A stretch of 64,000 bases of DNA from Lentinula raphanica (taxonomy: Eukaryota > Basidiomycota > Agaricomycetes > Agaricales > Omphalotaceae): assembly GCA_027919835.1 (NCBI GenBank), contig JANVFP010000023.1, positions 124,001 through 188,000 on the forward strand. Direction: 5' to 3'. The translations under genes and the position numbers were made by a program. Shown one piece after another: positions 1-11,882 of this stretch. Below the pieces are notes generated by a model. That model worked only from the letters and a program-made list of their open reading frames with translations, made no database searches and was not told the origin of the DNA. How positions within the stretch are numbered: the stretch's first letter is position 1; each line of letters starts with the position of its first letter.

Positions 1-12
1 GCAAAAAAAAAA

Positions 13-102
13 TGTCCCTGGGGAGATTCGAGCTCCCGGCTTCGCGGAATTGCAGTTCGAAACAACCACAACACGATGATTTAACCACTAATCGACAGGG
101 AC
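13..102 (-). tRNA. tRNA-His (GUG anticodon), intron-containing
   Basis: Read on the minus strand, a 7-bp acceptor stem (GTCCCTG/CAGGGAC) is followed by a D arm (GATT/AATC), an anticodon stem TCGTG/CGCGA, loop bases T-T-GTG-G and a T arm GGGAG/CTCCC with loop CTCGAAT. The anticodon (plus-strand 69-67) is GTG. An 18-nt intron (65-48) sits right after position 37, the canonical eukaryotic place. CCA is not encoded, as expected for a nuclear tRNA. The discriminator base is A. Confidence 0.9.
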
Positions 103-182
103 TTGCTAACAATACCGGTTGACAAGCACATATAGCGTTCATCCGACTCTCATCTTTGCTGAAACCTGTCATGCAGGAATTC

Positions 183-2325
183 ATGGCTCTCTCTTCGTTC
201 CTACTTGCATCTGGAAGCAAAAACGCTGCCATAGATACTGAACTTGATTCTTTGTTCCAGAAAGCGACTACTGAACCTGTGAGTCACATTTTCTGTCTTT
301 GAATACGTCGACTCAACGGTCAATCAGCAAGTCAAAGCACCTCTTCCTTCGAGCTCTGGTAAACCGAAAAGAAAACACCAGGAACTTCTTCCACACACAG
401 CCGAGAAGACGAATAAAAAACACAAGGCAAAAGATAGTCATGATTTGCTGGTACCGACGAAGAAACCATCGAAATCCTTTAAAGCACCGAAAGCCCTCGC
501 GAAGAAGAATGGCAATGATGGATCAGAAGGAGAATCTGACGATGATTCCGAATTGGAACAAACATATCTTTCGAGGACGGTCAGGGTAAAAGGGAAAAAA
601 CTTTCCAAGTCAGACCACGACGACGGCAGCGAACGCGACTTGTCGGTAGAAGGAGAGAACTCTTCGAGTAACGAGGAAGACGAAGAAGACGAACCTCCTC
701 AGCACGAAACTCTCACTAAGAAACAATCTTCGAAGAGCTCCTCGAAGGTTCCTCGAAAATACACTCCTCCTGACGAGACACCCGAGCAAAGAAACGCCCG
801 AACACTCTTTGTTGGCAATCTCAGCGTCGAGGTTTCTCAAAAGAAGGTACATTTCATTTGCATCTCTTGTATTCTATTCTTCTCATTCAAAAACCTCCCC
901 TAGTCATTACTCAAATCACTGCAACGACATATCCTTTCCCTCATTCCTACACCCTCCGACTCGTCCAACATACGGCCCAAAATCGAATCAACTAGGTTCC
1001 GTTCAGTCCCATTCGCCGTACCGACTTCTACACTCGAACAGGTTGAAGAGGAACCTTCGTCTAAGAAGAAAAAGTCTAAATCATCGTCCAAAGCTCGTCA
1101 GCACGATCTCGACCGTACCCAATCTTGGAAGAAATCCACTTCCTCCGGCGATCAGGGAGCAGGAGACGCAGCCGAAAGCGAGAAAAATTTCCTCACTCCC
1201 GCACAAAAGAAGAAAATCGCATTCATCAATCAGGAGATACACGCTTCCGGCTCGAGCGTTAATGCCTATCTCGTCTTTGCGCATCCTCTTCCTACGTCCG
1301 ACGAGGTCACGAAGCGGAGACCGAACCTACCGCCGCTTCCGGAGGTGATGGATCCCTACAAAGCTGCTCGTCTGGCCCAAGAGGCTTGTGACGGGTCCGA
1401 GTTCATGGAGCGGACGTTGAGGGTCGACATCGTTTCTCAGAACCCGGACTCGGCTTTGGCAGAGACTCAGGGAAGGGTTCTTAGGACAGGTAGTGATGTT
1501 GATCCCAAGCGATGCATCTTCGTTGGGAATTTGGATTTTGAAAGTAAAGAGGAAGACGTGAGGGCATATTTCGAGTCTGTGGTCAGTGCCGAAAAGGGAC
1601 CCAGGATTGATGGTACAAATCGGGATAGTGATGATCAGGATAGCGACAGCGATGAGGACGAAGATGAGGATGAAGGACATGATGAAAAGAAGAAAACTTC
1701 GAAAGAAGGGGGTCGATCAAAAGGCTGGGTGACGCGCGTTCGAATCATCCGCGATAAAGACACGCAGCTTGGCAAAGGCTTTGCCTATGTCCAATTCGCA
1801 GAACGCGACTGCGTGGACGAAATCCTCGCCGCTGCCCTCGAGCCTGGCAAGCTCAAATTCGCCAAACGCAAGCTCAGAGTAGAACGATGCAAAACCATCC
1901 CAGGAGGCTCGTTCAAAGTCAAGGTCAAATCGACCCCTTCATCATCGAGAACAAACGACCCTACTTCCAAAGCCTCAGCCTCAGCCCACCCCAAATACCC
2001 CACCTCAGTCTCAGTTCCAAAAGGTGACCCAAATCTGGGTGCTAAACTTGCGAACCTCTCGAAAGAGGAAAGGAAGAATGCTAAAGCGACTGATGCCGAT
2101 CGTATAGCACGGAGGTTGGCGAAGAAAAAATCGAGGATGGCGATGGCTGTCGGTGCAGATGGAGTCAAGGTACAAGGCAAAGAACGTGGAAGAGAGAGGA
2201 AGCATCGAACGAACGGTGGTGGTGGTGGTGCGTCTGGCAAAGGACATGGCGTGGGGAGTGCTACGAAGAACAAGGGCAAAGCATTGAGTGAGAGGGCTTT
2301 GAAGAAGCGGAATACGAAAAAGTGA
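183..2325 (+). CDS. NOP12: Nucleolar RNA-binding protein NOP12 (two RRMs)
   Basis: Three exons: 183-278, 328-846 and 904-2325; 678 aa. The introns are 49 and 57 nt, phase 0, GTGAGT and GTACAT donors. NOP12 acts in the nucleolus in processing of 27S pre-rRNA and 60S subunit maturation. Residues 1-32 (MALSSFLLASG) match the family N-terminus, which fixes the start. A charged Ser/Glu/Lys-rich region (to about residue 180) precedes RRM1, which begins at TLFVGNLSVEV and is split by intron 2. RRM2 follows with RNP2-like RCIFVGNLDF and RNP1-like GKGFAYVQF, interrupted by an acidic DE-rich insert. The basic tail ends KNKGKALSERALKKRNTKK, the usual nucleolar C-terminus. No neighbour shares its pathway. 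The family call is firm; the role is inferred from yeast. Confidence 0.93.
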
Positions 2326-2703
2326 AGTCTTCTGTACTGTTTTCTCGCCTAGAAAGGAAGACATAGCACCAGCCTGCTCTCACTGTCGAGTACCGATAGT
2401 TTTCGCCAAGCCTTATCGATGTTATAATGGAAGAATTCATTCGTAAACTTCCAGAGGAAACCCCCTATGTACATGGTGTTCACATGTGTATTTGAGTGTG
2501 AGGCTCGACAATGAGTCGATGAGGTATATGTCAAGTCGCCCTGGTCGAGCTTGCTCTTAGTTCAATCCTCAGACAAAGCTCTCATCAGAGTATGTGGTAA
2601 TAGTAAGAAGACTTAGATTATGATTAAGATTTTACATGTTCCACTGATCAAAGATGGCGAAGAATTAAGCAAAACAAGACCCTGCTCACTACAACCTGCT
2701 AGT
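2326..2703. other. Intergenic, convergent 3' flanks
   Basis: Lies between the 3' ends of NOP12 and the minus-strand gene ending at 2704. It must hold both polyadenylation regions. I see no gene or repeat in it. Confidence 0.5.
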
Positions 2704-4973
2704 CTATTGGCGCCCTCTATCTAACCAAACCGATTTGGAAATCGGTGGAGAGACCGTGTGATAACCATCCCCGTCTTTCGCTGCAAAGAGAAACGGATAC
2801 CTCGGGGCGCACTGGTCTACAATCCTGGTCAACGTATATGGTAATGACCTTCTCTTCATATCACGGACCATCTCCTCGGCCTCAGCTCTGCGCTCTGGCG
2901 TGTCGTAATCGATGATTTCCAGCCTTCCATCACTGTGTTGTACGAGACGCTCGTAAGTTCGTCGAAGAGGGGCGGGTCTACGAGACTCAGTTGGTTGGCT
3001 TGACGTGCCAGCTGTTGATTGACTCGAGCCGGCGGCAGGTTGACTGGAACTACCAAGAGGGTCGGCGCTCGAGCTTGCTGTGGTTTGGTCCAAATTAGTT
3101 GTCGTTGGATTTTGGTCTGTTGACTTGCTCGAGCCAGCTGTCGGCTGACTGGTAGAAGTCGCTGTAGGAATACCATTCCCAGCCTCGGAGTTGATATTCG
3201 TAGAGTGATAATCGTTCTCGACTTCGTTGAATAGCTGCGAAGGTAATGCGAGGAGACCACTTGTACGAGTCATCCCAACAGGGTCTGACCTTGCCGCCCA
3301 TAGCCTGAACATTTCTCCTATACTATCCGATGGTGCGTCGGCAGAGCCGGAAGCTTGAGTCTGACTCTGATTGGAAGGAATGGGATCCTTATGTGCCCGT
3401 TTCCAAAGATGACTCGGCGTGGGTCCCCATAAATCAAAAGGCTGTTGTACCTGCTTTTTAGACGAAGAAGATACGTTTGTGGAGCTGGGAGCGGCGTGGA
3501 TATTGACAGGCGACGTAGATCTAGCTGTAGGAGGAGGAGGAGTCGGCGCGTTTTCATGTACAGATGGTTGTTGGACTTGCTGATTAGACGAAAAGGAAAC
3601 CCTTGTGGAAGTAGAGGCGACGTTAGAGTCAACAGGCGATGTAGATTCACCTGGTATAAGAGAAGGCGCATCACCAGAGGGGCGGTCTTGGGTAACAGGA
3701 TCAATGGCAATCGACGAGGAGGCCTTGCGACGTTTCGAGCGGAACGCTTGGAGGATGAGGGATTCGGATGAAGTTTCCATAGTGACTGGACGAGCACGTT
3801 TATTGCGATTACTCCTTCGTAAGAGTGGCTCAGAGCGTTCGCGTTCATCGTCCCTGCTTACCGTGGTGCGAGACACGGTATTACCAGATTCAGGTGCGGA
3901 CGGGTGAGGCTCGGATGTGGAAGAGGTTTCTTGAGGCCCAGTAGACGCTTCAACGAATGGTGCGTTCGAGGAGGATACGCGGATGCGGGAATCTGAGAGC
4001 TGGGAAGGGCTACATTCCTGTGTAGATGGCATCTCACGAGGAAGAACAGTTGAACCATTGGACTTGCTGAAAATTTGTTTGTCTTTTGCGGAGACTTTGC
4101 TTCGACTAGGGAAAAACGACGTGTAAGATGCGAGTCAGGATCAGGATCTCGAGATCGCTATTACGCACATTTGGCCGCCGTTGTCACCATCAGCATTTGG
4201 CAAGACTGTATCTGAGGGTAGGCCGGTGGCAGCTTGCTTACGATTGAACTCGAACCTTGTCGTGGCGTGGACGTCCCGTAGAATCTTGTTCAGAAATTCG
4301 CTTCCGCATATTTCCTTGATGGTGTCGAGCAGTCGCCAAGTGTCTGCTTGTTCTTTCCGGATCTTGGACATGACGCGGACGGTCTCGTATGACACTTTCT
4401 CGACTTCTTCGACAAGTTTCTGCAAGTTTGCGGCGACCGTTTCGTGATTTTCCTGATACTCTTCGAACATTTGCTGGAGCCAGTCATCCGGGACTGGCGT
4501 ATTGTCATGACCCATTGGCGGAAATACCAATGGTAAGCGCAAGGGACGTTCTCCAGCAGAGGCCGCAGATGACGGGGTTGGAGAGCGGGAATATGTGTCT
4601 TCTGGGGGCTCTGGGAACCCATCTCCTATCGAGGAATTGTTTGTCCGTGAAGCTTCGGAACGTTGCAACGAAGGAGGTTCCCTTCGCTCAGTGAGAGCGA
4701 TACGATCACCTTCCAAAGCCCAGGTATGGTTGGGCAAGACAGGAATGAATTCCGGTCTCGTTTCGAATATTTTTGTAACAATCTCTTCGACTGCGAGAGA
4801 CTTCGGGATATTGTAACGCTGTGTGCATGTCAGTGGTGGTTGTACACAAGAAGCTGAAAGGGGAAGCATACATTTGCATAATCTAATATGAACTTTGGGT
4901 CCTGCTGGACGAGTTCTTTCGCGTTGATTCGGCCGCGTTGGAAAAACTGGAAATTTGTGGTAGTGCTCATCAT
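2704..4973 (-). CDS. Hypothetical Ser/Thr/Pro-rich protein, three exons
   Basis: Exons 4973-4872, 4818-4169 and 4105-2704 splice in frame to 717 aa (introns of 53 and 63 nt). The start is chosen at tandem ATGs (MMSTTTNFQFFQRG) just before the first donor. The first ~115 residues are folded-looking (KELVQQDPKFILDY, VEEIVTKIFETRPEFIPVLP, WALEGDRIALTER). A helical stretch rich in Glu and Lys follows (residues ~170-250, DDWLQQMFEEYQENHETVAA and on), probably coiled coil. The last ~460 residues are mostly disordered, with Ser/Thr/Gln/Pro runs such as SSQPAAGSSQSTAG. The C-terminus (residues ~620-717) regains structure: PLRRTYERLVQHSDGRLEII, then YPFLFAAKDGDGYHTV. I do not recognise a domain. No signal peptide or membrane segment. 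The exon structure is well supported; the function is unknown. Confidence 0.75.
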
Positions 4974-5599
4974 GAACTAGGTGTTTAGGGCAAGGAAGGG
5001 GGGAGGTAAGAAAGATCAATTTGGAGAACAAGCGCAACCTCTATAAGAAATAAAATAGCCGTGCGGCTCGACTTGTTTCGTGGCTTGCATTGTTGTTTCA
5101 ATATGGAGAACAATAAGAAGCGGTCGGTTAAGGCAATAACGGGCGCTTTTCGAGAATACAAGGTAGTACATGATCATGCGGAACTAAATTGAATCGTGAA
5201 AACTTCGTCTTTGTAAATTGCGACGTTCTTTGAACTCAAACGAACTGCATCATCCTATTAATGGCTGTTCTGAAATGCCAGATGGCACAGATTTTCGTTC
5301 GGTATCCAGGTGCACAGACATACAGAACCAGGATGAAGTTGAGATTTGGTTCGAATAGCAATAACTGTCTCATATGTGAGAGACTCGTAGACGACGGTAT
5401 TAGTAGTACTGGCGATCGTAGACTGGAGCAGTAACACCGAGAACAGCGAGTGACTTGGAACCTCGGCTATTCCACCGCTCACCCTGCTAATAACAAGTCA
5501 CTGTCGTGCAGTTCAACCTTTCACTTGTTAGTCTGAGAGTGCAGATAGGAATGTGATGTTAGCGATATGACAGAGGTAGTATCTGGTGTCGAACTCACC
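4974..5599. other. Intergenic, no gene seen
   Basis: Holds the promoter of the minus-strand gene starting at 4973 and the 3' flank of the gene ending at 5600. A good donor (GTGAGT, at 5596 reading left on the minus strand) lies one base after the stop codon of that gene, so a 3' UTR intron is possible. A 74-codon minus-strand ORF at 5258-5482 has no recognisable features. Confidence 0.4.
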
Positions 5600-7096
5600 T
5601 TATTGATTCAGAACGAGATTGAAATATGGACCCTCGGGCAGCCTTTTGACCGAGGATTCAGTGCTAGGAGAATGGTTGATACCATGATCTTCAACACGAG
5701 CTGCAGGTCGTTGATCCAAATTGGCCGGGACCTTAGGAGCCAAGGGCCTGACCTTTGAGTTATAGAGGGGAGATGGTCTGGAAGTCGAGGGCGGAGCTAT
5801 GGCAACCTTCTTGGTGGGTCTGGTGCTAGCATCTTCCGGACCCGAGTCGAAGGGTCTCTTTTTGCTCTTTGCGTCGCCGTCCGCTGAAGGATCGATGAGA
5901 GCAATGCCTTTGATAAGGACTCTGAGAGATTGGCTTGGATTCGGTATCACCACTGGCCCGGGCTTCTTGCGGTCAAGGTGCTGGATCATCTCCCGCGACT
6001 TGGAGCCGAGAAACTTCAGCTGAGCACGAAGGTATGACGGTGCGGTCTCGATTGCGCTATTGGTAGCCTCCTCCAGCTTCGTTATGTTCCCCAAATCCGT
6101 CTTCAGTTGGACCAATGCCACATCTTCCAAATTCTTCCTTTGCACGATGCCTGTTAAGAGTTCCGATGTCTCATTGAGTCGAATAATCAAACTGGGATGA
6201 AAGTAAGAAGACATTCGGATGTCACCTAGAAAAGGCGAGGGGTGTGCAACTGAATATGCGGGATGGATCGGGGCAATTTGCTCGGATGGTGTATCAGAGT
6301 CAAAACCAAAGCAGCTGTCCAAGAGCGAGTAACAGAGGTAATTCGGTTCATCGTGTATTTTGTTTCCCCCGTAAATATTGAACATTCCCCACTGTCCGGT
6401 TCGGTCCCCGTTCCCGTAAGACGCCCTGCCTGTGTGGTATCCGTACGTTATCATCGACCATGCATGGAGTCCCTTATTTCTCTTTTCAGTCAAGTTATCC
6501 TCGATGCTCTTCTGTCCGTCATAGGTGCCCTTCAAAATCAGCGGAGTCGCATTGTCTTTCTGCACAAGTTGCATGAGTTGCATCATGGCACGAATCAACG
6601 AGTCCGGGTCCGAGATTTCCATCGAGTCGATGCCTTTATCTTTGAGCGCGGTTTGAAGCGTCGCGACGCTCGAAAATGCTTTGAACAGGTACTGTTTGTT
6701 GAGCTTGAACACGATCATGTCGATATCAGCACGCATTGTGCGATAAGAGCGTGATTGGATTCGCAATAGCTCAACTGTTTTGATAACCCCATTGTAATAC
6801 CCAAAACAACGCGACACTGGGCAAAGCATCTTGGATGCCTTTGCTTTCTCGGGGTTCTCTTCCACGGATTCGAGTAATCTCCAGTTTTGGTTTTCATAGT
6901 TACGATAGACGATTTTGAATTGGCCAGATTGGGGATCTGTAGCGCTCGGCTGCGAAAGCTGTTCCGACATGGACAGAGGAGCATTGGACGGAGCGGGTAA
7001 CGGAATGGAAGCGACAAGACTGAGATAAGTCATGGCCAATGATAGGAAAAACATCCGACGTGGGAGACTCGACTGAGACAGCGTTCGACAAAACAT
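5600..7096 (-). CDS. Orphan secreted protein (498 aa, intronless)
   Basis: Open without introns from ATG 7096; the frame is open further upstream, but this ATG gives a clean signal peptide (hydrophobic core MFFLSLAMTYLSLVAS, then IPLPAPSNAP). The mature part starts with a domain rich in aromatic residues (FKIVYRNYENQNWRLLES, RCFGYYNGVIKTVELLRIQS), then TYGYHTGRASYGNGDRTGQW and NIYGGNKIHDEPNYLCYSLL. The C-terminal ~110 residues are basic and Ser/Pro-rich, with a KSKKRPFDSG-type cluster. I do not recognise the family. The motif PLP just after the signal core recurs in the secreted orphans at 42.2 kb and 46.7 kb (see findings). Expression and secretion are inferred. Confidence 0.7.
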   Translation of the reverse strand: MFCRTLSQSSLPRRMFFLSLAMTYLSLVASIPLPAPSNAPLSMSEQLSQPSATDPQSGQFKIVYRNYENQNWRLLESVEENPEKAKASKMLCPVSRCFGYYNGVIKTVELLRIQSRSYRTMRADIDMIVFKLNKQYLFKAFSSVATLQTALKDKGIDSMEISDPDSLIRAMMQLMQLVQKDNATPLILKGTYDGQKSIEDNLTEKRNKGLHAWSMITYGYHTGRASYGNGDRTGQWGMFNIYGGNKIHDEPNYLCYSLLDSCFGFDSDTPSEQIAPIHPAYSVAHPSPFLGDIRMSSYFHPSLIIRLNETSELLTGIVQRKNLEDVALVQLKTDLGNITKLEEATNSAIETAPSYLRAQLKFLGSKSREMIQHLDRKKPGPVVIPNPSQSLRVLIKGIALIDPSADGDAKSKKRPFDSGPEDASTRPTKKVAIAPPSTSRPSPLYNSKVRPLAPKVPANLDQRPAARVEDHGINHSPSTESSVKRLPEGPYFNLVLNQ

Positions 7097-7961
7097 TGTT
7101 GGCGAAGGGCAGGAAAAACGTTCGCTAGCGTGGAGACGACGGCGAGGGCAAGACGGGGCAAAAATGACTCGGTACGACGTGCTTTTGAAAGCAGCAGAGA
7201 GCAGAAGGAGATGATCGGGGTACACGACCAGAAGCGATAGAAAGCACAATGTTGATTGAAGATGGATGGCTGATAAGGCCGCGAGTGAAGTTTGCTGAAG
7301 AATGAAAGAAACTTTCTTGAACCCTCGGCAAGAGTGTTTTACTGGAATGAAAGGGAAGACATACATGGAATAGACTAATTTTTGCCAGCAAAAACTGTCT
7401 ATCATAAAAGGTGTAAGATTACTGAAGGGATGGTGAGACAAAAGTACAGGATAACAGCCCGAGTTGGACGATAGCATACCGGACCAGCGTTGAACGACGT
7501 GAGAACTTGAAAGTGAGTAGCGAAGAAAAAAACCCATCGATGATTGCAGGGTTGCATATTTATGATGAAATAGCCAAGCCACACTGCCCCAGACTGCCCC
7601 ACATTGGCAGTGCCCCCTGCCGCAGCCTTATCTCGTCAATCAAGAAGTAGCCTGGCTAGCCGCAATAGTTCAAGAAGAAAAGTCGTTCTTGAATAATATC
7701 AAGAAGCATTTCAACATCACTGATCAGGTTGTGCTTGCGACTCAGCCGGCGGCGCCTCATCACAGCTGAAAGCCTGCATTCCTCAAGTTGCGAAATTGTC
7801 TAGCTCTTCTGCCAAACGAATTGTGAGTCGTGACAGTCATTTCATCTGCTTGTGATTCTGTCTTACTACTCACAGTATTTACAAGTCTCGAGCCCTGCAA
7901 CAGGTTTCCAGTAGTATCGAGGAATATCGTGCGACGTGCACTCCGTCAAAATCTGTATAGA
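7097..7961. other. Intergenic, no gene seen
   Basis: Between two minus-strand genes: promoter of the 498-aa secreted orphan and 3' flank of the MDR oxidoreductase. Some frames stay open upstream of 7096 but lack a plausible start. Nothing else seen. Confidence 0.4.
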
Positions 7962-9509
7962 CTACAGCTTGGCTTCCGTGTCCTGCTGGTTGTCTCCCAC
8001 CTCAATTACGATCTTTCCAAAGCGGGCTCCTGCTGCGACCGATCCAAACCCTTCCTCCACATTTTCCAAACCATGTATCACCTGCGACACAACAGGAACA
8101 ATTCTGTGTTTCGCTAAAAAGTCTGTAGCGTGCCGAAGGTCCTGGGTTGATCCCATTGTGGACCCTACAGTAGAGACGATATGTCGACAATTTTCTTAGC
8201 GAGTTGCATTCCAAAATGACACGTACCTATGAGTTTCTGGTTTCGCAATACTTCCCGCATCGTAAAAGTGATCTTTGGTTGAGCGGTCCTACTCTCTATG
8301 CGTCAGTGCTGCCATTGCAAAGAAGATTGTGCTTGTCGAACTCACATCCCATAACATACCACTTTCCCTCCACTCTTCAGAATTGACCCAATGGATGTCA
8401 TGATATCTCCACCGCCAGAGTCGATGACTGCGTCAAGGACACTAGGGAACCCAGCTGGACTATTCTTGATAATGATCTTGTGAAGTTCTTTAGGCCAGTT
8501 CGCTGGATGATCGAAAGGATTGAAGGATATAATGAACCCATACCTGTGAAGCTTGAAAGAAAGCGTTACTCACAATCCTTGTAATTCACTCCGCCCTTGG
8601 CTCCCAGCTCGATTGCTTTGTTGATTTTCTCTTGACTGCCGCTGGTGACATAGACGGATGCCCCTTGGGCGACTGCCAGTTGGAGACAGGTCAAAGCAAC
8701 GCCTCCCCCAATACCAGTAATCAGGATATTCTGGCCAGGCTGTACAGCAGCATTGATCATCGTCGCTCTACAGAAAAAAACAGAAAGACGAATGAACTTT
8801 TACGGTTACAATCCGACTGTTCATGTTTCGACCGACCTCCATGCAGTGACACCAGCCACGGGCCATGCTGCCATATGGACGTCGCTGAGATGTGAAGCAG
8901 AAGGTAGAACCTTGTCCTTCTCGATGATGACATATTCAGCAAAGGTACCCACGGCGGGCCAACGAACACCACCGATGACACCGAATCTCGAGAACCACAA
9001 ATAACATTAGTTAAATGTTCATGCTATGGAAGGATCGAACTAGAAGGGACGGACGGGAAGGGAATAGAGCATAGGAGATACACACTGAGACTGAGGAGCA
9101 TCAGGATGGTCATCCCATCCATGCGAGGGCAGGAGGAATACTCTTTGATTTATCATCCCATTGTCCTGAGAATCACCGGCAGCGACGACAACACCTGCTC
9201 CGTCCGCTCCGAAGACTGCCCCGTCCTGTATGGCGGGGTAAAGACCTCTTCTAATCCATACCTGTATTGTAATTTGTAGCGTTTCAGTCATTCAAATGAC
9301 AGTTATCATTCCATATGAACCGCCACACGCACATCTCGATGATTGAAAGCCACCGCATGCATTTTGACAAGAATTTCTCCTGGTTTGAGTTGGCGGAGAG
9401 GTATTTCTTCGAGACTAGCATCGTTGACGTATCCTTGAGTGGATTTTGCAGTTGATGTGCGGACAACTATTGCCTTGGTGGTAGAAGGAACATGACTTCC
9501 AGGCGCCAT
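7962..9509 (-). CDS. MDR-superfamily NAD(P)H-dependent oxidoreductase (quinone oxidoreductase / YogA-like)
   Basis: Seven exons (9509-9333, 9261-9086, 8986-8837, 8767-8574, 8502-8346, 8288-8227, 8164-7962) join without a break to 372 aa, the usual length for medium-chain dehydrogenases. The GroES-like N-terminal half has KPGEILVKMHAVAFNHRDV and VFGADGAGVV. The Rossmann fold has the glycine motif ILITGIGGGVALTCLQLA and SGGKVVCYG. The catalytic-zinc signature (GxxCHxD-type) is replaced by FNHRD, so this is probably a zinc-independent reductase of the quinone/enone type. No signal peptide, so probably cytosolic. The C-terminus (RFGKIVIEV) is typical. The substrate cannot be told from sequence. 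Confidence 0.9.
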
Positions 9510-10209
9510 TTTCTACGACCAGATTCGAATATGGACGACGTTGAGGAAGTGAGGCAGAATTCACATGGAAGACCGGTTCAAAGTTGTAAGTTGCCGGCAA
9601 CCGTCACCAGTCGTTCTTACCAGCGTAACTTTCACTTGGGCCCAGGCATAGGCATCCAACATCACAAAACTTTTTTTCGATATGTAAACCGCTCCAATCA
9701 CAAAGCGAACTATGTATGTATATGTCTAAAAGTAGGGAGAAGAAGAGAGAGAAGAGACGAATGCAGAAGTACATACAAGTTACTCTTTTTAAAAACCAAA
9801 AACACCCAAAGCCCCATGAAACAAGTCCAAGAGCGTATAATAACCTTACGTGTAAACTTGGAAGAAATCTATGATGATAACATACTGGAATGGCTTTAAA
9901 AGCCGATAAAAAATCGTGAACATGATGAAGACGATGATAGCACACACAAAAAGTCCCATCGAAGTCTACACTATGTGGGTCCCAAATCACCCACATGAAA
10001 CCCAAAACCCAGAGAGAGAGAACGAAAGCGAAGGAGTTGTGTACGCCGAAATGAAACCAAGGGAATAGAGAAAAGCGTCCAAAAGCTCGAACGAACCCAA
10101 AAGACACAGATTACCCCGGATGAGAATCGTAGAATAGTATACCTTTTATAACCTGAATTTCCTTCTCTAATTTCAATAAATAGCTTTGCTGCTTTTTTGT
10201 GCACCGCGT
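9510..10209. other. Intergenic, no gene seen
   Basis: Promoter of the MDR gene and 3' flank of the kinase gene, both on the minus strand. The plus strand is purine-rich (runs such as GAGAGAGAGAACGAAAGCG). No credible ORF or RNA gene. Confidence 0.4.
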
Positions 10210-11882
10210 CTACGCTCCCGCGACGCTGACACCGTCATGGACATCTTCCCAGAACGGATCATCTAACAGTTCTTCAGCGGAAGCCCGGTTTCGGGGATCT
10301 AGACGGAGACAGCGGTGAAGGAAGGATGCGGTGGTAGAGAGTTGCTCGGAGTCTAAGATGTTGAAGTTTGCCAGGATTTTGGACACGGTGTGGGAGAATA
10401 GAGGTGGTCGGGATTTGAGTTGGCCTGGATAGGAGAGGTGAAAAGAGTCCGCGATGTGAGAAGAGAATCGAGATGTTTTGAGGACAAAGGGAGGGAAGGG
10501 GGAGAAAAACGAGATGACATGGGAATGTTAGGGAAGGATGCGCAAGAAGGGTGATGGAGGAAGAGACAGAGGAAGAGAGAACGGGATTAGCCGGTTGCGA
10601 TAATCTGAAAGATATAGAAAAACGTACAGGAAGAATCAAAATAGGTGTAAGCTAACTCGCTGTTCTTCAGTTGTTCAGCATCAAATTTCTCATCGGTGAA
10701 ACACTGCATGCGCCAGAGGTGTCCACCAACAGTGTCAAGTAAATGCTCGGAGTAAGAGCGTTTCTTGAACAATTGACGGCCGCAGATGAATTCAAATGCC
10801 TGGATGTGGGGTAAATTCAATGAGTACGGGGTAAAGATAGATTCATGGGATTGGGAAAATGAGAAGCGCAGTAGTAGATCGACATACCAAACACCCGAAA
10901 GTCCAGATATCAACTTTCTCGTCCCATGGGCCTCGTAGCAACGTTTCCGGTGCTCGAAGTGCCTCGGCCGTGATCTCGTCGAACGTGGGTTTGCCAACAA
11001 ATTGGGCTAAAACGGTTATCAATGAGCGGCAGGACTCAATGATAGCTGATTAAATGCAGAACCACGAAATATATACTGACCATTGCCAAAGTCCGCTATC
11101 ACGAAGGTCCGATCTAGGGCCTCGTTCACAGAGGGAACGGGAAGAGGATCTACAGAACCAAAATCTGCATTCCCTCCATCAAACAAGATATTATCGTGTT
11201 TGAGATCGGTGTGAACGATTCCTTCTTGATGCATCGTCGCGAGGCCCATCAACGTATGGTGCAAGATACGTTTGGCGAGACTGAGAGGAAACCCGTTGCG
11301 GGCGTAGATCCGCTTGAGATGCTCTACATCACCGCCAAAGACATCGGTAACGAGGCATAGGTGAGGACCTGTGTCGGCTCGGCCGGGATGAATGAAATTG
11401 TCATGGAGAGAGAGGCAGTGGCCTTCCTTGGGCTCTGATCCATGAGGACTGGAAGAAAGCTTACGAAGGACGTCCAACTCAGGGGTAAGTCCTTCGTGTG
11501 CGAGTCGGGTTGCGAAACCTGTAAGAACCTTGACTGCTACATGTTTCTCATCTCTGCAAAGGAGCTCAGACGTTGTATTTGGGTGGTTAGGAGAGAAAGT
11601 CGACACTTACTGATGGTCTTTTGCCAACCAAGTACTCGAGTACATCCCCCATCCCAGTCGACGAACGATAGAGAACCTATCGTGTTGACCGAGAGTATCA
11701 CCTGCGTTGATTCGAGCGAAACCGTAGCCATCGTCAACGCCGAGGTGCAAAGGCTCCTCGGCGGGTTTGAGGCCATTGACGAGTGCAGCCAGAGATCGAC
11801 TCGAAGTCCTGGAAAACGAACGTCTAGAAAGAACGGACGCGCCTAAGAAGGCGCTGGTAGAAGGATAACGGATTGTGAACAT
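10210..11882 (-). CDS. SRPK-like serine/threonine protein kinase
   Basis: Five exons (11882-11611, 11553-11081, 11006-10888, 10799-10628, 10424-10210) give 416 aa. Kinase hallmarks: G-loop RRLGWGMYSSTWLA, ATP-binding lysine in VAVKVL, helix C region around TPELDVLRKL, catalytic loop HTDLKHDNILFD, metal-binding DFG in VIADFGNA, and the activation/substrate segment RAPETLLRGPWDEKVDIWTFG. HTDxKxDNIL and ADFGNA are signatures of the SRPK family, which phosphorylates RS-rich splicing factors. Mushrooms carry many short SRPK-like kinases, and this one lacks the long spacer of classical SRPK. The last intron (203 nt) is long, and a shorter splice inside it would create a stop. The N-terminus is basic and Ser-rich. 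The target is unknown. Confidence 0.9.

Noticed and set aside
5258..5482. 74-codon minus-strand ORF downstream of the 498-aa secreted orphan, after a good splice donor
   Set aside because: The stop codon precedes the donor, so it could only be 3' UTR; composition is not protein-like.
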